Source: JBCFBK01 sp038562555 | Lineage (GTDB): Bacteria; Bacteroidota; Bacteroidia; Bacteroidales; Prolixibacteraceae | Direction of reading: 5' to 3' | DNA: 64,000 nt | NCBI GenBank assembly: GCA_038562555.1 | Contig: JBCFBK010000001.1 | Location: 186,001 to 250,000, forward strand | Shown: piece after piece, positions 1 through 8,683 of the stretch | Layout of the letters: every line of letters starts with the position of its first letter | Numbering within the stretch: position 1 is the stretch's first letter | Notes under the pieces: generated by a model | The model's input: only the letters and a program-made list of their open reading frames with translations | What the model was told of the DNA's origin: nothing | Database searches by the model: none | Program-made: the position numbers and the translations under genes

Positions 1-792
1 CCGGCAGCGGGCGCAATGATTCATCACCGGAATTTGTTCCTTAACCAGCGTTTTAATCCTGAAAATAAGCTGTTTCGAAGGTTCTTCCATTTGCTCAAAG
101 GCTGTGTCTTTATTGGGTATGACAGGAATGCAGTTCATGATATCGGCTCCCAGTTGTGCTGTGACCCGGGCTATTTCCGGAATATGATGATCGTTAATGC
201 CCGGCAGGATGATCGAATTGATTTTTACCGTTATTCCCTTTTCCTTTAAAAGCGGGATACATTCCAGTTGCTGTTCGAGCAGCACCCTGGCGCCTTCCTT
301 TCCCCGGTATACCTTTGGACCAGGCCGTACCCAGGAATAAACGGGGGTGGAAACTTCGGGATCGACCGCGTTCATGGTCAGCGTTACATGTGAAACGCCT
401 GATTCGCTGAGCCGGTTGATGTATGGTTTCAGGTTAAGTCCGTTGGTGGAAAGGCAGAATATTTTATCGGGATATTTTTCACGGATGAGGCGGATGGTTT
501 CCATGGTTTCCATCGGGTTGGCAAAGGGGTCACCGGGACCTGCAATCCCGATCACCGAAATATTTTCGATCAGATCGCTGAGGGCCGATAAGTAGGAAAC
601 AGCCTGCATCGGACTGAGCACGGATGAAGTAACACCCGGCCGGCTTTCGTTGACACAATCGTATTTCCGGTTGCAATAATTACACTGGATATTGCATTTG
701 GGAGCGACGGGAAGGTGGATCCTGGCATGGGTATGCCTGGCCTCCTGATCGAAACACGGATGTTTTGGGGGTATTGCTGTGGTGCTCATCAT
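1..792 (-). CDS. nifB: NifB, FeMo-cofactor radical SAM protein (3' part cut by window edge)
   Basis: NifB makes NifB-co, the Fe-S-C core of the nitrogenase cofactor, by radical SAM chemistry. The 264 visible codons read leftward without a stop to position 1. Near the N terminus there is HPCFDQEARHTHARIHLPVA followed by a CNIQCNYC motif, the CxxxCxxC ligand set of the SAM-cleaving 4Fe-4S cluster, then NRKYDCVNESRPGVTS, typical of NifB. The visible end reads VMNHCARCR, also a NifB signature. Two adjacent ATGs (790-792 and 787-789) are possible starts. It follows nifN by 15 nt, so it is the last visible gene of the nif operon. Whether a C-terminal NifX-like domain follows cannot be seen. Confidence 0.95.
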   Translation of the reverse strand, partial: MMSTTAIPPKHPCFDQEARHTHARIHLPVAPKCNIQCNYCNRKYDCVNESRPGVTSSVLSPMQAVSYLSALSDLIENISVIGIAGPGDPFANPMETMETIRLIREKYPDKIFCLSTNGLNLKPYINRLSESGVSHVTLTMNAVDPEVSTPVYSWVRPGPKVYRGKEGARVLLEQQLECIPLLKEKGITVKINSIILPGINDHHIPEIARVTAQLGADIMNCIPVIPNKDTAFEQMEEPSKQLIFRIKTLVKEQIPVMNHCARCR

Positions 793-807
793 CGTTGCTT
801 TTTATCG

Positions 808-2193
808 TTAAATGTATTTGTAACCTACCGGTGAATGTTCCTGTTTATATTCGATCAGTGCATTGGTAATCTGGTCGAACAGCCGGAGCGTGCCTTCATA
901 ACAGAGGTGAAGTAACCGCTGGCCTCCGATCCGGTCGTGGATGGGGAACCCCGTGCGGATCAAGGGAATGCCCAGCCGGCGGGCAATGTAGTAGCCTTTG
1001 CTGTTCCCGATCATCAGATCAGGATGTAGCTCTTCAGCCATTTCATTGATGGTTTCAAAATCCATTCCGTTCATCATGATCATGTTTTTGGCGCGATCGC
1101 CTGCTACGCGTTCCAGCTCCTTCCTTAACAAACCGCTTTCGCCGCCACTGGCTGCCAATACCGTATCGATGCCAATTTCTTCCAGAAAGGAAACCAGACC
1201 AATCACAAAATCTTCTTCCCCGTAAACGATTGCCCGTTTCCCCATCAGGTATTTATGACCATCAACGTATGCATCGATCAGTCTTCCCCTGAGGCGAAAT
1301 TGTTTTTCTGAGGTCTTTTGCTGTGATAATTTTTCCAGGACCGTGAAGAAATGGTCCGATTCGCGAATGCCAATGGGTAAGCCAAGCCTGAAAAGCGGAA
1401 TGCTGAATTTTTGCTCCAGCCATTCTGCTGCCGTGACAGAAGCCCTGTTGCTTTTTCCCTTGTTTAAAATGAACCCGAATTCCACGGATGCTTTTGCTGT
1501 TCCTGTTCTTTTGATTTCCTCCACTGTTGTCCCTCCCTCGGGGATGATCTGGTATTCATTCCAGTTCGGATTGTCGAGCGAGTCGGAGTAGTCAGGGAAA
1601 AGAACGTAGTTTAATCCGAAATCAGCCAAAATTTCTTTCAGGTGCCGGATGTCTTCAGGAGAAACAAAACCCGGAAAAATATTGATGTGCTCGCTGTCCG
1701 GGTGTTCTTCGCCGGCTAATGTTTTAACCGTACTCAGTACCGCTTCATGAAATCCATCCATATGGGTTCCGTCGTAACTGGGTGTTGAAGCATGGATAAA
1801 AAAAGGCAGATGCCTGCCTTTGGCTGTTGCCTGGTATTCCCTGATCATTTTCGGGATATCCTCTCCGATGGTCTCGCTCAGACAGGCCGAGGCAATGCCG
1901 ATCACGTCCGGATGGTACTGGCTGATGATATTATTAATAGCCGCATTCAGGTTCCTGCTTCCTCCGAAAATGGTCGTAGCCTCCGAAAAATTGGTGGAGG
2001 CAATATCGACCGGTTCCTTGTAATGGCTGATCAGATAACGCCTAATGTAAGTCGCACATCCCTGGGCGCCATGAATAACCGGCAGACAGTTTTTGATCCC
2101 TTTGTAAACCACACTCGCTCCTAAGGGGGCGCAAAGCTTGCAGGCATTCCGGGTGGAAGCGGACGTTTTAGGGGGTGCTTCTTTCGCGTTCAT
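808..2193 (-). CDS. nifN: NifN, FeMo-cofactor scaffold subunit
   Basis: With NifE it forms the scaffold on which NifB-co matures to FeMo-co. The protein has 461 residues and is homologous to NifK. Cysteines that would hold the scaffold cluster sit at about 18, 21 and 46 (NACKLC, GAQGC), with a further one in ACLSETIGED, the counterpart of TTCLSETIGDD in NifK. The nifE stop lies 10 nt upstream and nifB begins 15 nt downstream, so translation is probably coupled. It is told apart from NifK by its place after nifE and by lacking the exact NifK P-cluster pattern. The family is secure. Confidence 0.93.
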   Translation of the reverse strand: MNAKEAPPKTSASTRNACKLCAPLGASVVYKGIKNCLPVIHGAQGCATYIRRYLISHYKEPVDIASTNFSEATTIFGGSRNLNAAINNIISQYHPDVIGIASACLSETIGEDIPKMIREYQATAKGRHLPFFIHASTPSYDGTHMDGFHEAVLSTVKTLAGEEHPDSEHINIFPGFVSPEDIRHLKEILADFGLNYVLFPDYSDSLDNPNWNEYQIIPEGGTTVEEIKRTGTAKASVEFGFILNKGKSNRASVTAAEWLEQKFSIPLFRLGLPIGIRESDHFFTVLEKLSQQKTSEKQFRLRGRLIDAYVDGHKYLMGKRAIVYGEEDFVIGLVSFLEEIGIDTVLAASGGESGLLRKELERVAGDRAKNMIMMNGMDFETINEMAEELHPDLMIGNSKGYYIARRLGIPLIRTGFPIHDRIGGQRLLHLCYEGTLRLFDQITNALIEYKQEHSPVGYKYI

Positions 2194-2203
2194 ACGATTG
2201 GAT

Positions 2204-3538
2204 TTATATTGTTTTTCCGGTGAACTGCCAGACCGGGCTCATGGCCGTAGCATAGATCTCTTTGGCGAAGTTGACCATTCCCTCAAAGCCCGCCAACGCC
2301 TCCTTTCGCTCATGGTTGTGGTCACAGAAGCCAATGCCCAGTTTATAGGCAATAGGCCGCTCTTTCACGCCACCGATAAAGACGTCGGCTTTGGTTTCCT
2401 TTACAAACTGAGAAAGCTCTACCGGATTGGAATCGTCAACGATAATGGTTTCGTCATCGCACAGTTCCCGGATCAGATCATACTCTTCGGAAGTTCCCGT
2501 CTGGGAGCCGACAATGACCGTTTTGATGCCAATGAGCCGCAACGCCTTGATCAGGGAGATTGCCTTGAAGGAGCCGCCCACATAAATGGCCGCCCTTTTC
2601 CCCTCCAGTTTCTCCCGGTAGGTTTTCAGTATTGGCATCAGGCGGGCGAACTCATGGCGAACGATCACTCTGGCTTTGTCCATCAGTTCTTCACTTTTGA
2701 AAAAGCCGGCCACTTCATACAGTGCGTCGCTCATATCCTCGATCCCGAAATAAGACACTTTCATGAATGGAATGCCGTACTTTTCGTTCATGATCCTGGC
2801 CAGGTGCATCATCGAGCCGGAGCATTGGACTACGTTCAGCGAGGCCTTGTGTGCATTCCGGACGTCGGCCACCCTGCCGTCACCGGTAATGGTCGCATTC
2901 ACATGAATTCCCATTTGCCGGTAATAGTCAAGCAGGATCCACAATTCGCCGGCAAGATTAAAGTCACCCAGAATATTGATGCTTAGCGGCGGGAGCTCCC
3001 GATCGGAGGTACCCACCAGTTGGGCCAGCGATTCACAGGCAATCTTATAGCCATCCTTTTTGGAGCCATTAAATCCCGGCGCCTGGACCGGGATCACCGG
3101 TAGCATTTTTTCATAGCTTACCTTTTTGCAGACCGCTTCAACATCATCACCAATGACCCCGACAATACAGGTCGAATAAACAAAAGCAGCTTCCGGTTTA
3201 TATTTGTCGATCAGTTCAGAAAGGGCGGCATAGAGTTTCTTCTCTCCGCCAAACACAACCTCCTTTTCGTGCAAATCGGTCGAAAAACTTAAGCGGTGTA
3301 ATTCAGGTCCTGACGACAACGATCCGCGGATGTCCCAGGTATAGGCAGCGCAGCCGATGGGGCCATGGATCAGGTGAAGCGCGTCGGCGATCGGGTAGAG
3401 GACAACACGGGAGCCGCAGAATACGCACGCACGCTGACTCACCGAGCCGGCCAGGCTGGGTTTGGAACAAGCCAGGATATGGTTGTCTTTGCCGGCCCGG
3501 TAAATTTGCTTTTCACGTTCGATGAGTATTGATCCCAT
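2204..3538 (-). CDS. nifE: NifE, FeMo-cofactor scaffold subunit
   Basis: This is the partner of NifN in the FeMo-co assembly scaffold. It has 444 residues and is NifD-like. N-terminal cysteines lie at 38, 41 and 63 (RACVFCGSR, HGPIGCAAYTW) and another in YSTCIVGVIGDD at about 124, which are the expected cluster ligands. CVFCGSR followed by LIHGPIGCAAYTWDIRG is characteristic of NifE; NifD has RGCTYAGCKG here. It begins 18 nt after the nifK stop and is followed at once by nifN, the usual E-N order. The assignment rests on motifs and gene order. Confidence 0.94.
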   Translation of the reverse strand: MGSILIEREKQIYRAGKDNHILACSKPSLAGSVSQRACVFCGSRVVLYPIADALHLIHGPIGCAAYTWDIRGSLSSGPELHRLSFSTDLHEKEVVFGGEKKLYAALSELIDKYKPEAAFVYSTCIVGVIGDDVEAVCKKVSYEKMLPVIPVQAPGFNGSKKDGYKIACESLAQLVGTSDRELPPLSINILGDFNLAGELWILLDYYRQMGIHVNATITGDGRVADVRNAHKASLNVVQCSGSMMHLARIMNEKYGIPFMKVSYFGIEDMSDALYEVAGFFKSEELMDKARVIVRHEFARLMPILKTYREKLEGKRAAIYVGGSFKAISLIKALRLIGIKTVIVGSQTGTSEEYDLIRELCDDETIIVDDSNPVELSQFVKETKADVFIGGVKERPIAYKLGIGFCDHNHERKEALAGFEGMVNFAKEIYATAMSPVWQFTGKTI

Positions 3539-3556
3539 GGGTTGTCTGTTTAGGGA

Positions 3557-4939
3557 TTACATTACTAACTCAAATTTCTCTTCGGTAGCGTCACGGTCGA
3601 TCTTGTCCATGATCACCTCGAGGATTTTGGTGAGCAGGTGCATCGCTCCCCGGTAGCCCACGGTAGGGAAGTAACTGTGTCCCACACGGTCGAGGATCGG
3701 AAAGCCCAGTCTTAAAAAAGGCACATGCTCATCGCGGGCGATGTATTTCCCGTAGGTATTCCCGATCAAAAGGTCGACTGGTTCCCGTTTGATCCATTGG
3801 TGCAGCAGGAACATATCGGCGCGTTCGCCATTCATATACTTTGCTTCCGGGACAACCGGTTTTAAAACGCGGTCCATGGCCGCTTCAAAGCGTTTTCCAG
3901 GAGTTCCGCTGACAACATAAACGGGTTTCATATCGAGGCTGATCAAAAATTCAACCAGCGGTGTCAGGGTGTCCGGATCGCCGAACAAAGCCACCCTTTT
4001 CCCGTAAAGATATTTGTGCATGTCGATGATCATGTCGATGAGCCGGCCACGGTCATCGGTAATGGAATCCGGGACGCTCACGTTGGCAGCCCTTGAAAGC
4101 GCAGTGATGAATCGGTCGGTCGCTTTCAGTCCGATGGGCAGTTCGAGGGTCGAAAATTTGACTTTACACTTGTTTTCAAGCCTGATGGCTGCATCTTCGG
4201 CGCAGAACGGGCCTAATGCCAGGGTTGAACGGCTGTCGCCCATGCTGATCATCTGGGGAATGGTGGTCCCCCCTTTGGGGAAGAGCTCATGTTTGCCGGT
4301 CATGGGGGCGTCGAGAACATCCGACATGTCGGGCATCAGCACGATTTTCACTCCCATTGCTGCAGCCAGGCTTTTGATATGGCGCATATCCGAGGGCTCT
4401 ACCCAACCTGAAAGGATGTTGATCTGGTTCAGCCTGTTCCCTGTTTTCTGAGGAAAATAATTTATAAAACCGGACAACATGTTGGAATAGCCCGTCACAT
4501 GCGAACCGACATAACTGGGCGTATTGCAGTGAACAACATGTTTTCCCGGAGGAACCAGTTTGTCTTCCCTGGATTTTTGCAGGATCTGGTTTACATCATC
4601 GCCGATGGTTTCTGACAGGCAGGTGGTGTGAACGGCGATTATATCGGGATGATAGACTGTAAAAATGGTATTGACAGCCTGGAGCAGATTAGCTTGTCCT
4701 CCAAAAACCGATGAGCCTTCGGTAAAGGAACTGGTGGCGGCCATGACCGGTTCTTTGAAATGCCTGGTCAGGGCCGAACGGTGATACGAACAGCAACCCT
4801 GTGAGCCGTGACTGTGCGGCAGGCAACCATGGACGCCAAGCGCTGCATACATGGCACCAACCGGCTGACAGGTTTTTGCCGGGTTAATGGTCAGCGCCGA
4901 CCGTTCGGTTATTTTTTCAGAAGTATGACGTAGTAACAT
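3557..4939 (-). CDS. nifK: Nitrogenase MoFe protein beta chain NifK
   Basis: Beta subunit of the MoFe protein; it shares the P-cluster with NifD. It has 460 residues, shorter than the Azotobacter protein (about 520) because it lacks the N-terminal extension, as in many anaerobe-type nitrogenases. P-cluster ligands are C24 (KTCQPVGA), C49 or C50 (HGSQGCC) and C107 (TTCLSETIGDD). A serine in NTPSYVGSHVTG (S142) matches the redox-active P-cluster serine. There is no AnfG/VnfG gene between nifD and nifK. The 173-nt gap to nifD is long for this operon and holds a fold-back repeat, described separately. Confidence 0.96.
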   Translation of the reverse strand: MLLRHTSEKITERSALTINPAKTCQPVGAMYAALGVHGCLPHSHGSQGCCSYHRSALTRHFKEPVMAATSSFTEGSSVFGGQANLLQAVNTIFTVYHPDIIAVHTTCLSETIGDDVNQILQKSREDKLVPPGKHVVHCNTPSYVGSHVTGYSNMLSGFINYFPQKTGNRLNQINILSGWVEPSDMRHIKSLAAAMGVKIVLMPDMSDVLDAPMTGKHELFPKGGTTIPQMISMGDSRSTLALGPFCAEDAAIRLENKCKVKFSTLELPIGLKATDRFITALSRAANVSVPDSITDDRGRLIDMIIDMHKYLYGKRVALFGDPDTLTPLVEFLISLDMKPVYVVSGTPGKRFEAAMDRVLKPVVPEAKYMNGERADMFLLHQWIKREPVDLLIGNTYGKYIARDEHVPFLRLGFPILDRVGHSYFPTVGYRGAMHLLTKILEVIMDKIDRDATEEKFELVM

Positions 4940-5112
4940 AAGGTGTTTTTTAATGTATGTATAAATGAATTAAGAAGTCGTAAGTAGCGAGTCGTAAGAC
5001 GTGAAATATAAAAGGTAACAGGGCGGCAGGGTATCAAGGTACCAGGGTAAAATTTTAAAAAAAGAAGGGTCCAAACCATATGACCTTGTAACCTTGGGAC
5101 CCCTGTCACCGC
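4940..5112. repeat. Fold-back word repeat between nifD and nifK
   Basis: The gap between nifD and nifK contains reiterated short words. At 4971-5002 AGTCGTAAG-like words recur. At 5014-5039 a run built from GGTAACAGGG and GGGTATCAAGG faces a related run in inverted orientation at 5084-5110 (GGTGACAGGG and AAGGTTACAAGG read on the other strand). An A-rich centre separates them. The arms pair imperfectly, so a long hairpin in the nifDK mRNA is possible. I see no gene here; the short minus-strand reading frame overlapping the nifK start resembles nothing known. Confidence 0.6.
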
Positions 5113-6729
5113 CTATACTGCGTATTCCGCTTCAACAAATTCTTCGGCTACCCAGGGAGCTTTTACCATTTTCCAGACGGAAGTACCGGCGATCATATCG
5201 ATGTCCCTATAGAAGTTCACAGCGCCCTCAAAGCCTGCATACGGGCCGCCGTAGTCGTAGCTGTGTAATTGCTTGAGCGGGATACCCATTTTCTGAACAC
5301 AGTATTTTTCCTTGATACCCGCGCAGAATACATCGGGGTGGTAAATTTCGATGAGTTTTTCCATCTCATAATGGCTGATGTCGTCGATGATCATCGTTCC
5401 TTTTTCCATATCGGCCATCATCCCGTCATAATCGAATTCGACACCCTCCTCCGTCAGTTGGGCTCTGCGTTCGTCGTCCAAACGCTGGTTGTAGCGCGTT
5501 TCGTCCCGTTCAACATGGAGCTCTTCGATGTTGCGGCTGTCGGCATCGACCACGATCGATGGGAGCACCCTGCGTCCTTCATAGTCGTCGCGATGACCAA
5601 ATTCATAACCCGCAACAAGTGTTGTCATACCCAACTCATTGAACAACTCCTGGTAATGGTGGGCGCGTGATCCGCCGACAAACAGCATAGCCGTTTTTCC
5701 TTCGGTACGGGGACGGAGTTCTGCAATGGTTTTTTCAACGCTTTCCATTTCTTCGGCAATGACCTCTTCCACTTTCGCCGTCAGTTCAGGGTCTCCAAAA
5801 TACTGTGCGATTTTACGCAGCGATTTGGCAGAGGCTTCAGCCCCGATAAAATTGACTTTCATCCAGGGAATGCCGAACTTGGTTTCCATCATCTCGGCCA
5901 GGTAATTGATGGACCGGTGACACATCACGACATTCAGGTCGGCCGTGTGGGCTGTCTCAAACTGATTGAGGGTTGAGTTGCCGCTGAAACTGGCGATCAG
6001 CGAAATGTCGCATTTTTCAAGAATGCGTTCAAGCTCAAAGGCATCTCCTCCGATATTGTATTCACCCAGCATGTTGATCCTGAATTTCCCGGGCTTGCCA
6101 TTGTCGTCGTTACCCACCACATGTTTAAAGAGTCCGTTGTTAGCGATATGGTGGCCGGCCGACTGGCTCACGCCTTTGTATCCTTCGCAACTGAACCCGA
6201 AGATGTTAATGCCCAGTTCTTCCTTCATCTCACGGGCGACGGCATGGACATCATCGCCGATCAGGCCGACCGGACAGGTAGAAAAAATGCCGATCGCCTT
6301 CGGATTGAAAATCGCTTTGGCTTCACGCAAGGCCTGCTTGAGCCTGAGTTCGCCTCCGAAAACAATATTGGAATCCTGCATGTCGGTCGACATGGCATAG
6401 GGCATAAAGTTGGGACTATCTCCCGTTTCGGGCCGTGTCTGGTTACGGCGGGTCAGCCAGGCATAGAACGAGCACCCGATCGGACCGTGTACCAGGTTCA
6501 GGATGTCGCGTGAAGGGCCCAGTACCACCCCTTTGCAACCGGCATAGGTACAGCCCCGCTGGGTAATGATCCCCGGAATGGTCCGTACGTTGGCCTGAAC
6601 GGCTTTGATGTTGTCGGGTCCGTCATGAACGACAATCTGTTTTTCTCTTTTTTTCGCCACTTTGGAAGGGTATTTTTTCAGTACCTCCTCTTTCCAGCGA
6701 ATTGCATCGATCGTATTCTTTGGTTTCAT
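5113..6729 (-). CDS. nifD: Nitrogenase MoFe protein alpha chain NifD
   Basis: Alpha subunit carrying FeMo-co and half of the P-cluster. It has 538 residues. P-cluster cysteines are C60 (RGCTYAGC), C86 (HGPIGCSFY) and C152 (STCPVGLIGDD). FeMo-co is bound by C270 (VVMCHRSINYL) and H489 (LHSYDYGGPY). The active-site residues Q189 and H193 (GVSQSAGHHIAN) and the homocitrate-side lysine K473 (GIKEKY) are present, which supports a working Mo enzyme. An insertion at about 385-450 explains the extra length over the Azotobacter protein and resembles the insertion known in clostridial-type NifD. It begins 17 nt after nifI2. Confidence 0.97.
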   Translation of the reverse strand: MKPKNTIDAIRWKEEVLKKYPSKVAKKREKQIVVHDGPDNIKAVQANVRTIPGIITQRGCTYAGCKGVVLGPSRDILNLVHGPIGCSFYAWLTRRNQTRPETGDSPNFMPYAMSTDMQDSNIVFGGELRLKQALREAKAIFNPKAIGIFSTCPVGLIGDDVHAVAREMKEELGINIFGFSCEGYKGVSQSAGHHIANNGLFKHVVGNDDNGKPGKFRINMLGEYNIGGDAFELERILEKCDISLIASFSGNSTLNQFETAHTADLNVVMCHRSINYLAEMMETKFGIPWMKVNFIGAEASAKSLRKIAQYFGDPELTAKVEEVIAEEMESVEKTIAELRPRTEGKTAMLFVGGSRAHHYQELFNELGMTTLVAGYEFGHRDDYEGRRVLPSIVVDADSRNIEELHVERDETRYNQRLDDERRAQLTEEGVEFDYDGMMADMEKGTMIIDDISHYEMEKLIEIYHPDVFCAGIKEKYCVQKMGIPLKQLHSYDYGGPYAGFEGAVNFYRDIDMIAGTSVWKMVKAPWVAEEFVEAEYAV

Positions 6730-6746
6730 ATGTTTTCCTCCTCCTG

Positions 6747-7127
6747 TTAATCAAGCGTGATATCGCCTCGTTCACCTGTTCTGACACGAATAGCGTCAAG
6801 CGTTTCGATGACGAAAATTTTCCCGTCGCCGCTGTTGTCCGTTCTGTTTACCCCGATAATGGTTTCAACGGCCAGGTCTTTCTTTTCATCAGGTACAACC
6901 AGCGTAATCAACCGTTTTGCTTTTAATCGTGAGTCGGGGCCCAGTTCTTTCAGGACATCAAGGGTGTTCGAGTCGCTAAGGATTTGCTCATAATTTGGAC
7001 CGATCCCACGTCCGCGGCCACGCCCCATCACGCCTTTGGCCATGAACGATGGCAGACCGGCATCGGACAACGCCATTTTTGTTTCGTTCATTTTGGCGAT
7101 GCGTATTATAGCTAATATTAGCTTCAT
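6747..7127 (-). CDS. nifI2: NifI2, nitrogenase-specific PII protein
   Basis: PII-family protein of the NifI2 type, 126 residues. In methanogens and other anaerobes NifI1 and NifI2 form a complex that binds and inhibits the MoFe protein in ammonium-replete cells; 2-oxoglutarate and ATP relieve the inhibition. The C-terminal PII signature is visible (SGDGKIFVIETLDAIRVRTGE), and the T-loop region is Gly/Arg-rich (GVMGRGRGRGIGPN), as in NifI2. It lies between nifI1 and nifD, the conserved position. The symbol rests on order and on the longer T-loop; function is inferred from the family. Confidence 0.93.
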   Translation of the reverse strand: MKLILAIIRIAKMNETKMALSDAGLPSFMAKGVMGRGRGRGIGPNYEQILSDSNTLDVLKELGPDSRLKAKRLITLVVPDEKKDLAVETIIGVNRTDNSGDGKIFVIETLDAIRVRTGERGDITLD

Positions 7128-7265
7128 GGTATAGATTTTTTTAAGCCAATCATTGGTTCCTGGCAGCTCGTCTCAGAGCGCAGTGAATAACTGTCAACTG
7201 CGACTGTGAATTGTGACTGCAAACTTTCATGGCTCGTTTTATTTTAAAACTGTCAGTAATTTTGC
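7128..7265. repeat. Intergenic word repeat between nifI1 and nifI2
   Basis: This 138-nt gap has no reading frame of note. At 7180-7222 it shows reiterated words of the type ACTGTCAACTG / GACTGTGAATTGTGACTG. GCAGT at 7180-7184 and ACTGC at 7197-7201 are complementary. It belongs with the other short-word repeats of this window, although the word differs. Confidence 0.45.
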
Positions 7266-7592
7266 TCAGACTTCTTTCGTTCCGTTCGATACGGTATAGG
7301 TTTCGAGTACCGGTGTGATAAAGATCTTGCCGTCGCCAAACTGTCCTTTTTCGCCCGAACGGGCTGCATCCATGATCGTATTGACCACAAAATCCTTGTC
7401 TTCTTCTTTGATAGCGATCAGCAGCAGGTGTTTGGGAAGTTCATCATAGGTAACATTCCCGACTTTCAGCCCGCGCTGTTTACCCCGGCCGAAAACGGCC
7501 ATTTTAGTTACTGCAGGGAAGCCCGATTCAAAGAGGGCCTTCATGACGACAGCGCTTTTTTCAGGGCGTACAATTGCTCTTATCAATAACAT
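7266..7592 (-). CDS. nifI1: NifI1, nitrogenase-specific PII protein
   Basis: First of the two PII-like regulators of nitrogenase activity, 108 residues. The C-terminal PII signature reads FGDGKIFITPVLETYTVSNG. The T-loop region has GRGKQRGLKVGNVTYDELPK, close to the NifI1 pattern. It follows nifH by 33 nt and precedes nifI2. The pair replaces the DraT/DraG ADP-ribosylation switch of many proteobacteria; no draT or draG is seen here. Its partner is NifI2 and its target the NifDK protein, as known for the family. Confidence 0.94.
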   Translation of the reverse strand: MLLIRAIVRPEKSAVVMKALFESGFPAVTKMAVFGRGKQRGLKVGNVTYDELPKHLLLIAIKEEDKDFVVNTIMDAARSGEKGQFGDGKIFITPVLETYTVSNGTKEV

Positions 7593-7625
7593 AGTTGATT
7601 CTCCTGTTCTTTAATTAAATTGCAG

Positions 7626-8453
7626 TTAGTTAAATAAACCGTATTCGATCAGCAGGGCCTCGAGTTCTTCGATCTCCAGTGGCGTGGGAATAACGTACAT
7701 TTTGTTTTCGTCAATCTTCTTTGCCAACATCCGGTATTCATCGGCCTGAACATGCGTTGCATCATATTCAATTACTGTTTTCCGGTTGATCTCGGCCCGT
7801 TGGACCATGTTGTCTCTGGGAACGAAATGGATCATCTGCGTGCCGAGCTTTTTTGCAAAAGCCTTGATCATTGCTTCCTCATTATCCACTTTACGGCTGT
7901 TGCAGATCAGTCCGCCAAGTCTGACCCCGCCTGCTTCGGCAAATTTCACAATCCCTTTGCTGATGTTGTTTGCCGCGTACATGGCCATCATCTCGCCTGA
8001 GCAAACAATGTAAATCTCCTGCGCTTTTCCTTCGCGCATCGGCATGGCAAAACCGCCGCAAACGACGTCTCCCAGAACGTCATAAAACACATAGTCCGTT
8101 TCGTACTGGTTAATGTCGTAGGCACCCAATTGTTCGAGCAGGTTTACCGACGTGATGATCCCGCGTCCGGCACAACCGACCCCCGGCTCGGGACCCCCCG
8201 ATTCAACGCAGCGCGTTCCCCGGTATCCGATTTTGATGACATCGTCAAGTTCCACGTCCTCGCCTTCCTCGCGAAGGGTATCCAGCACTGTTTTCTGGGC
8301 CAGTCCGCCAAGCAGTAACCTGGTTGAGTCGGCTTTCGGATCGCAGCCGACAACCAGTACTTTCTTGCCCATCTCAGCCAGTCCTGCCACTGTATTTTGG
8401 GTCGTGGTACTTTTACCGATACCGCCTTTCCCGTAGATTGCAACTTTTCTCAT
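7626..8453 (-). CDS. nifH: Nitrogenase iron protein NifH
   Basis: Homodimeric, ATP-driven electron donor to NifDK, 275 residues, full length. Walker A is at residues 8-15 (GKGGIGKS). The bridging 4Fe-4S cluster is held by C94 (GVGCAGRG) and C132 (VVCGGFAMP). R97 matches the arginine that is ADP-ribosylated in organisms with DraT. The sequence is of the Mo-nitrogenase, anaerobe-associated (group II/III-like) kind. It is the first gene of the nifHI1I2DKENB run. The 230 nt upstream show no GG-N10-GC sigma54 promoter but do show a pentanucleotide repeat at 8536-8560. Confidence 0.98.
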   Translation of the reverse strand: MRKVAIYGKGGIGKSTTTQNTVAGLAEMGKKVLVVGCDPKADSTRLLLGGLAQKTVLDTLREEGEDVELDDVIKIGYRGTRCVESGGPEPGVGCAGRGIITSVNLLEQLGAYDINQYETDYVFYDVLGDVVCGGFAMPMREGKAQEIYIVCSGEMMAMYAANNISKGIVKFAEAGGVRLGGLICNSRKVDNEEAMIKAFAKKLGTQMIHFVPRDNMVQRAEINRKTVIEYDATHVQADEYRMLAKKIDENKMYVIPTPLEIEELEALLIEYGLFN

Positions 8454-8535
8454 AATCAGTTATTTTTTTTTGTTGACAATCCGGTATAGTCAGTAATTAT
8501 GCCATGTTTGTTTTAAGTGGATTTTTTCGAGTGAA

Positions 8536-8560
8536 TGTATTGTATTGTATTTGATTGTAT
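8536..8560. repeat. TGTAT pentanucleotide repeat upstream of nifH
   Basis: Five 5-bp units in a row, TGTAT three times, then TTGAT, then TGTAT, lie 83-107 nt upstream of the nifH start. On the coding strand they read as ATACA units. They could be clustered binding half-sites, a slipped-strand tract, or plain AT-rich sequence; nothing in the sequence decides this. Confidence 0.6.
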
Positions 8561-8683
8561 TTCAGATAATTGTGGATGGTAAAAAATATTTTCAAAGAGA
8601 GATAATCCTCCTTTGGTTATGATAAAAACAGGTACATGGAGGTAATAAATTTCAGGGGAAACTACAAAAATGTAGGACTTTTC

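Noticed and set aside
2138..2986. Plus-strand reading frame of 282 codons opposite nifE
   Set aside because: Antisense to conserved nifE sequence, with no family likeness.
5113..8453. Possibility of a V- or Fe-only nitrogenase
   Set aside because: There is no G-subunit gene between nifD and nifK, and the NifD and NifK residues and the presence of nifE and nifN fit the Mo type.
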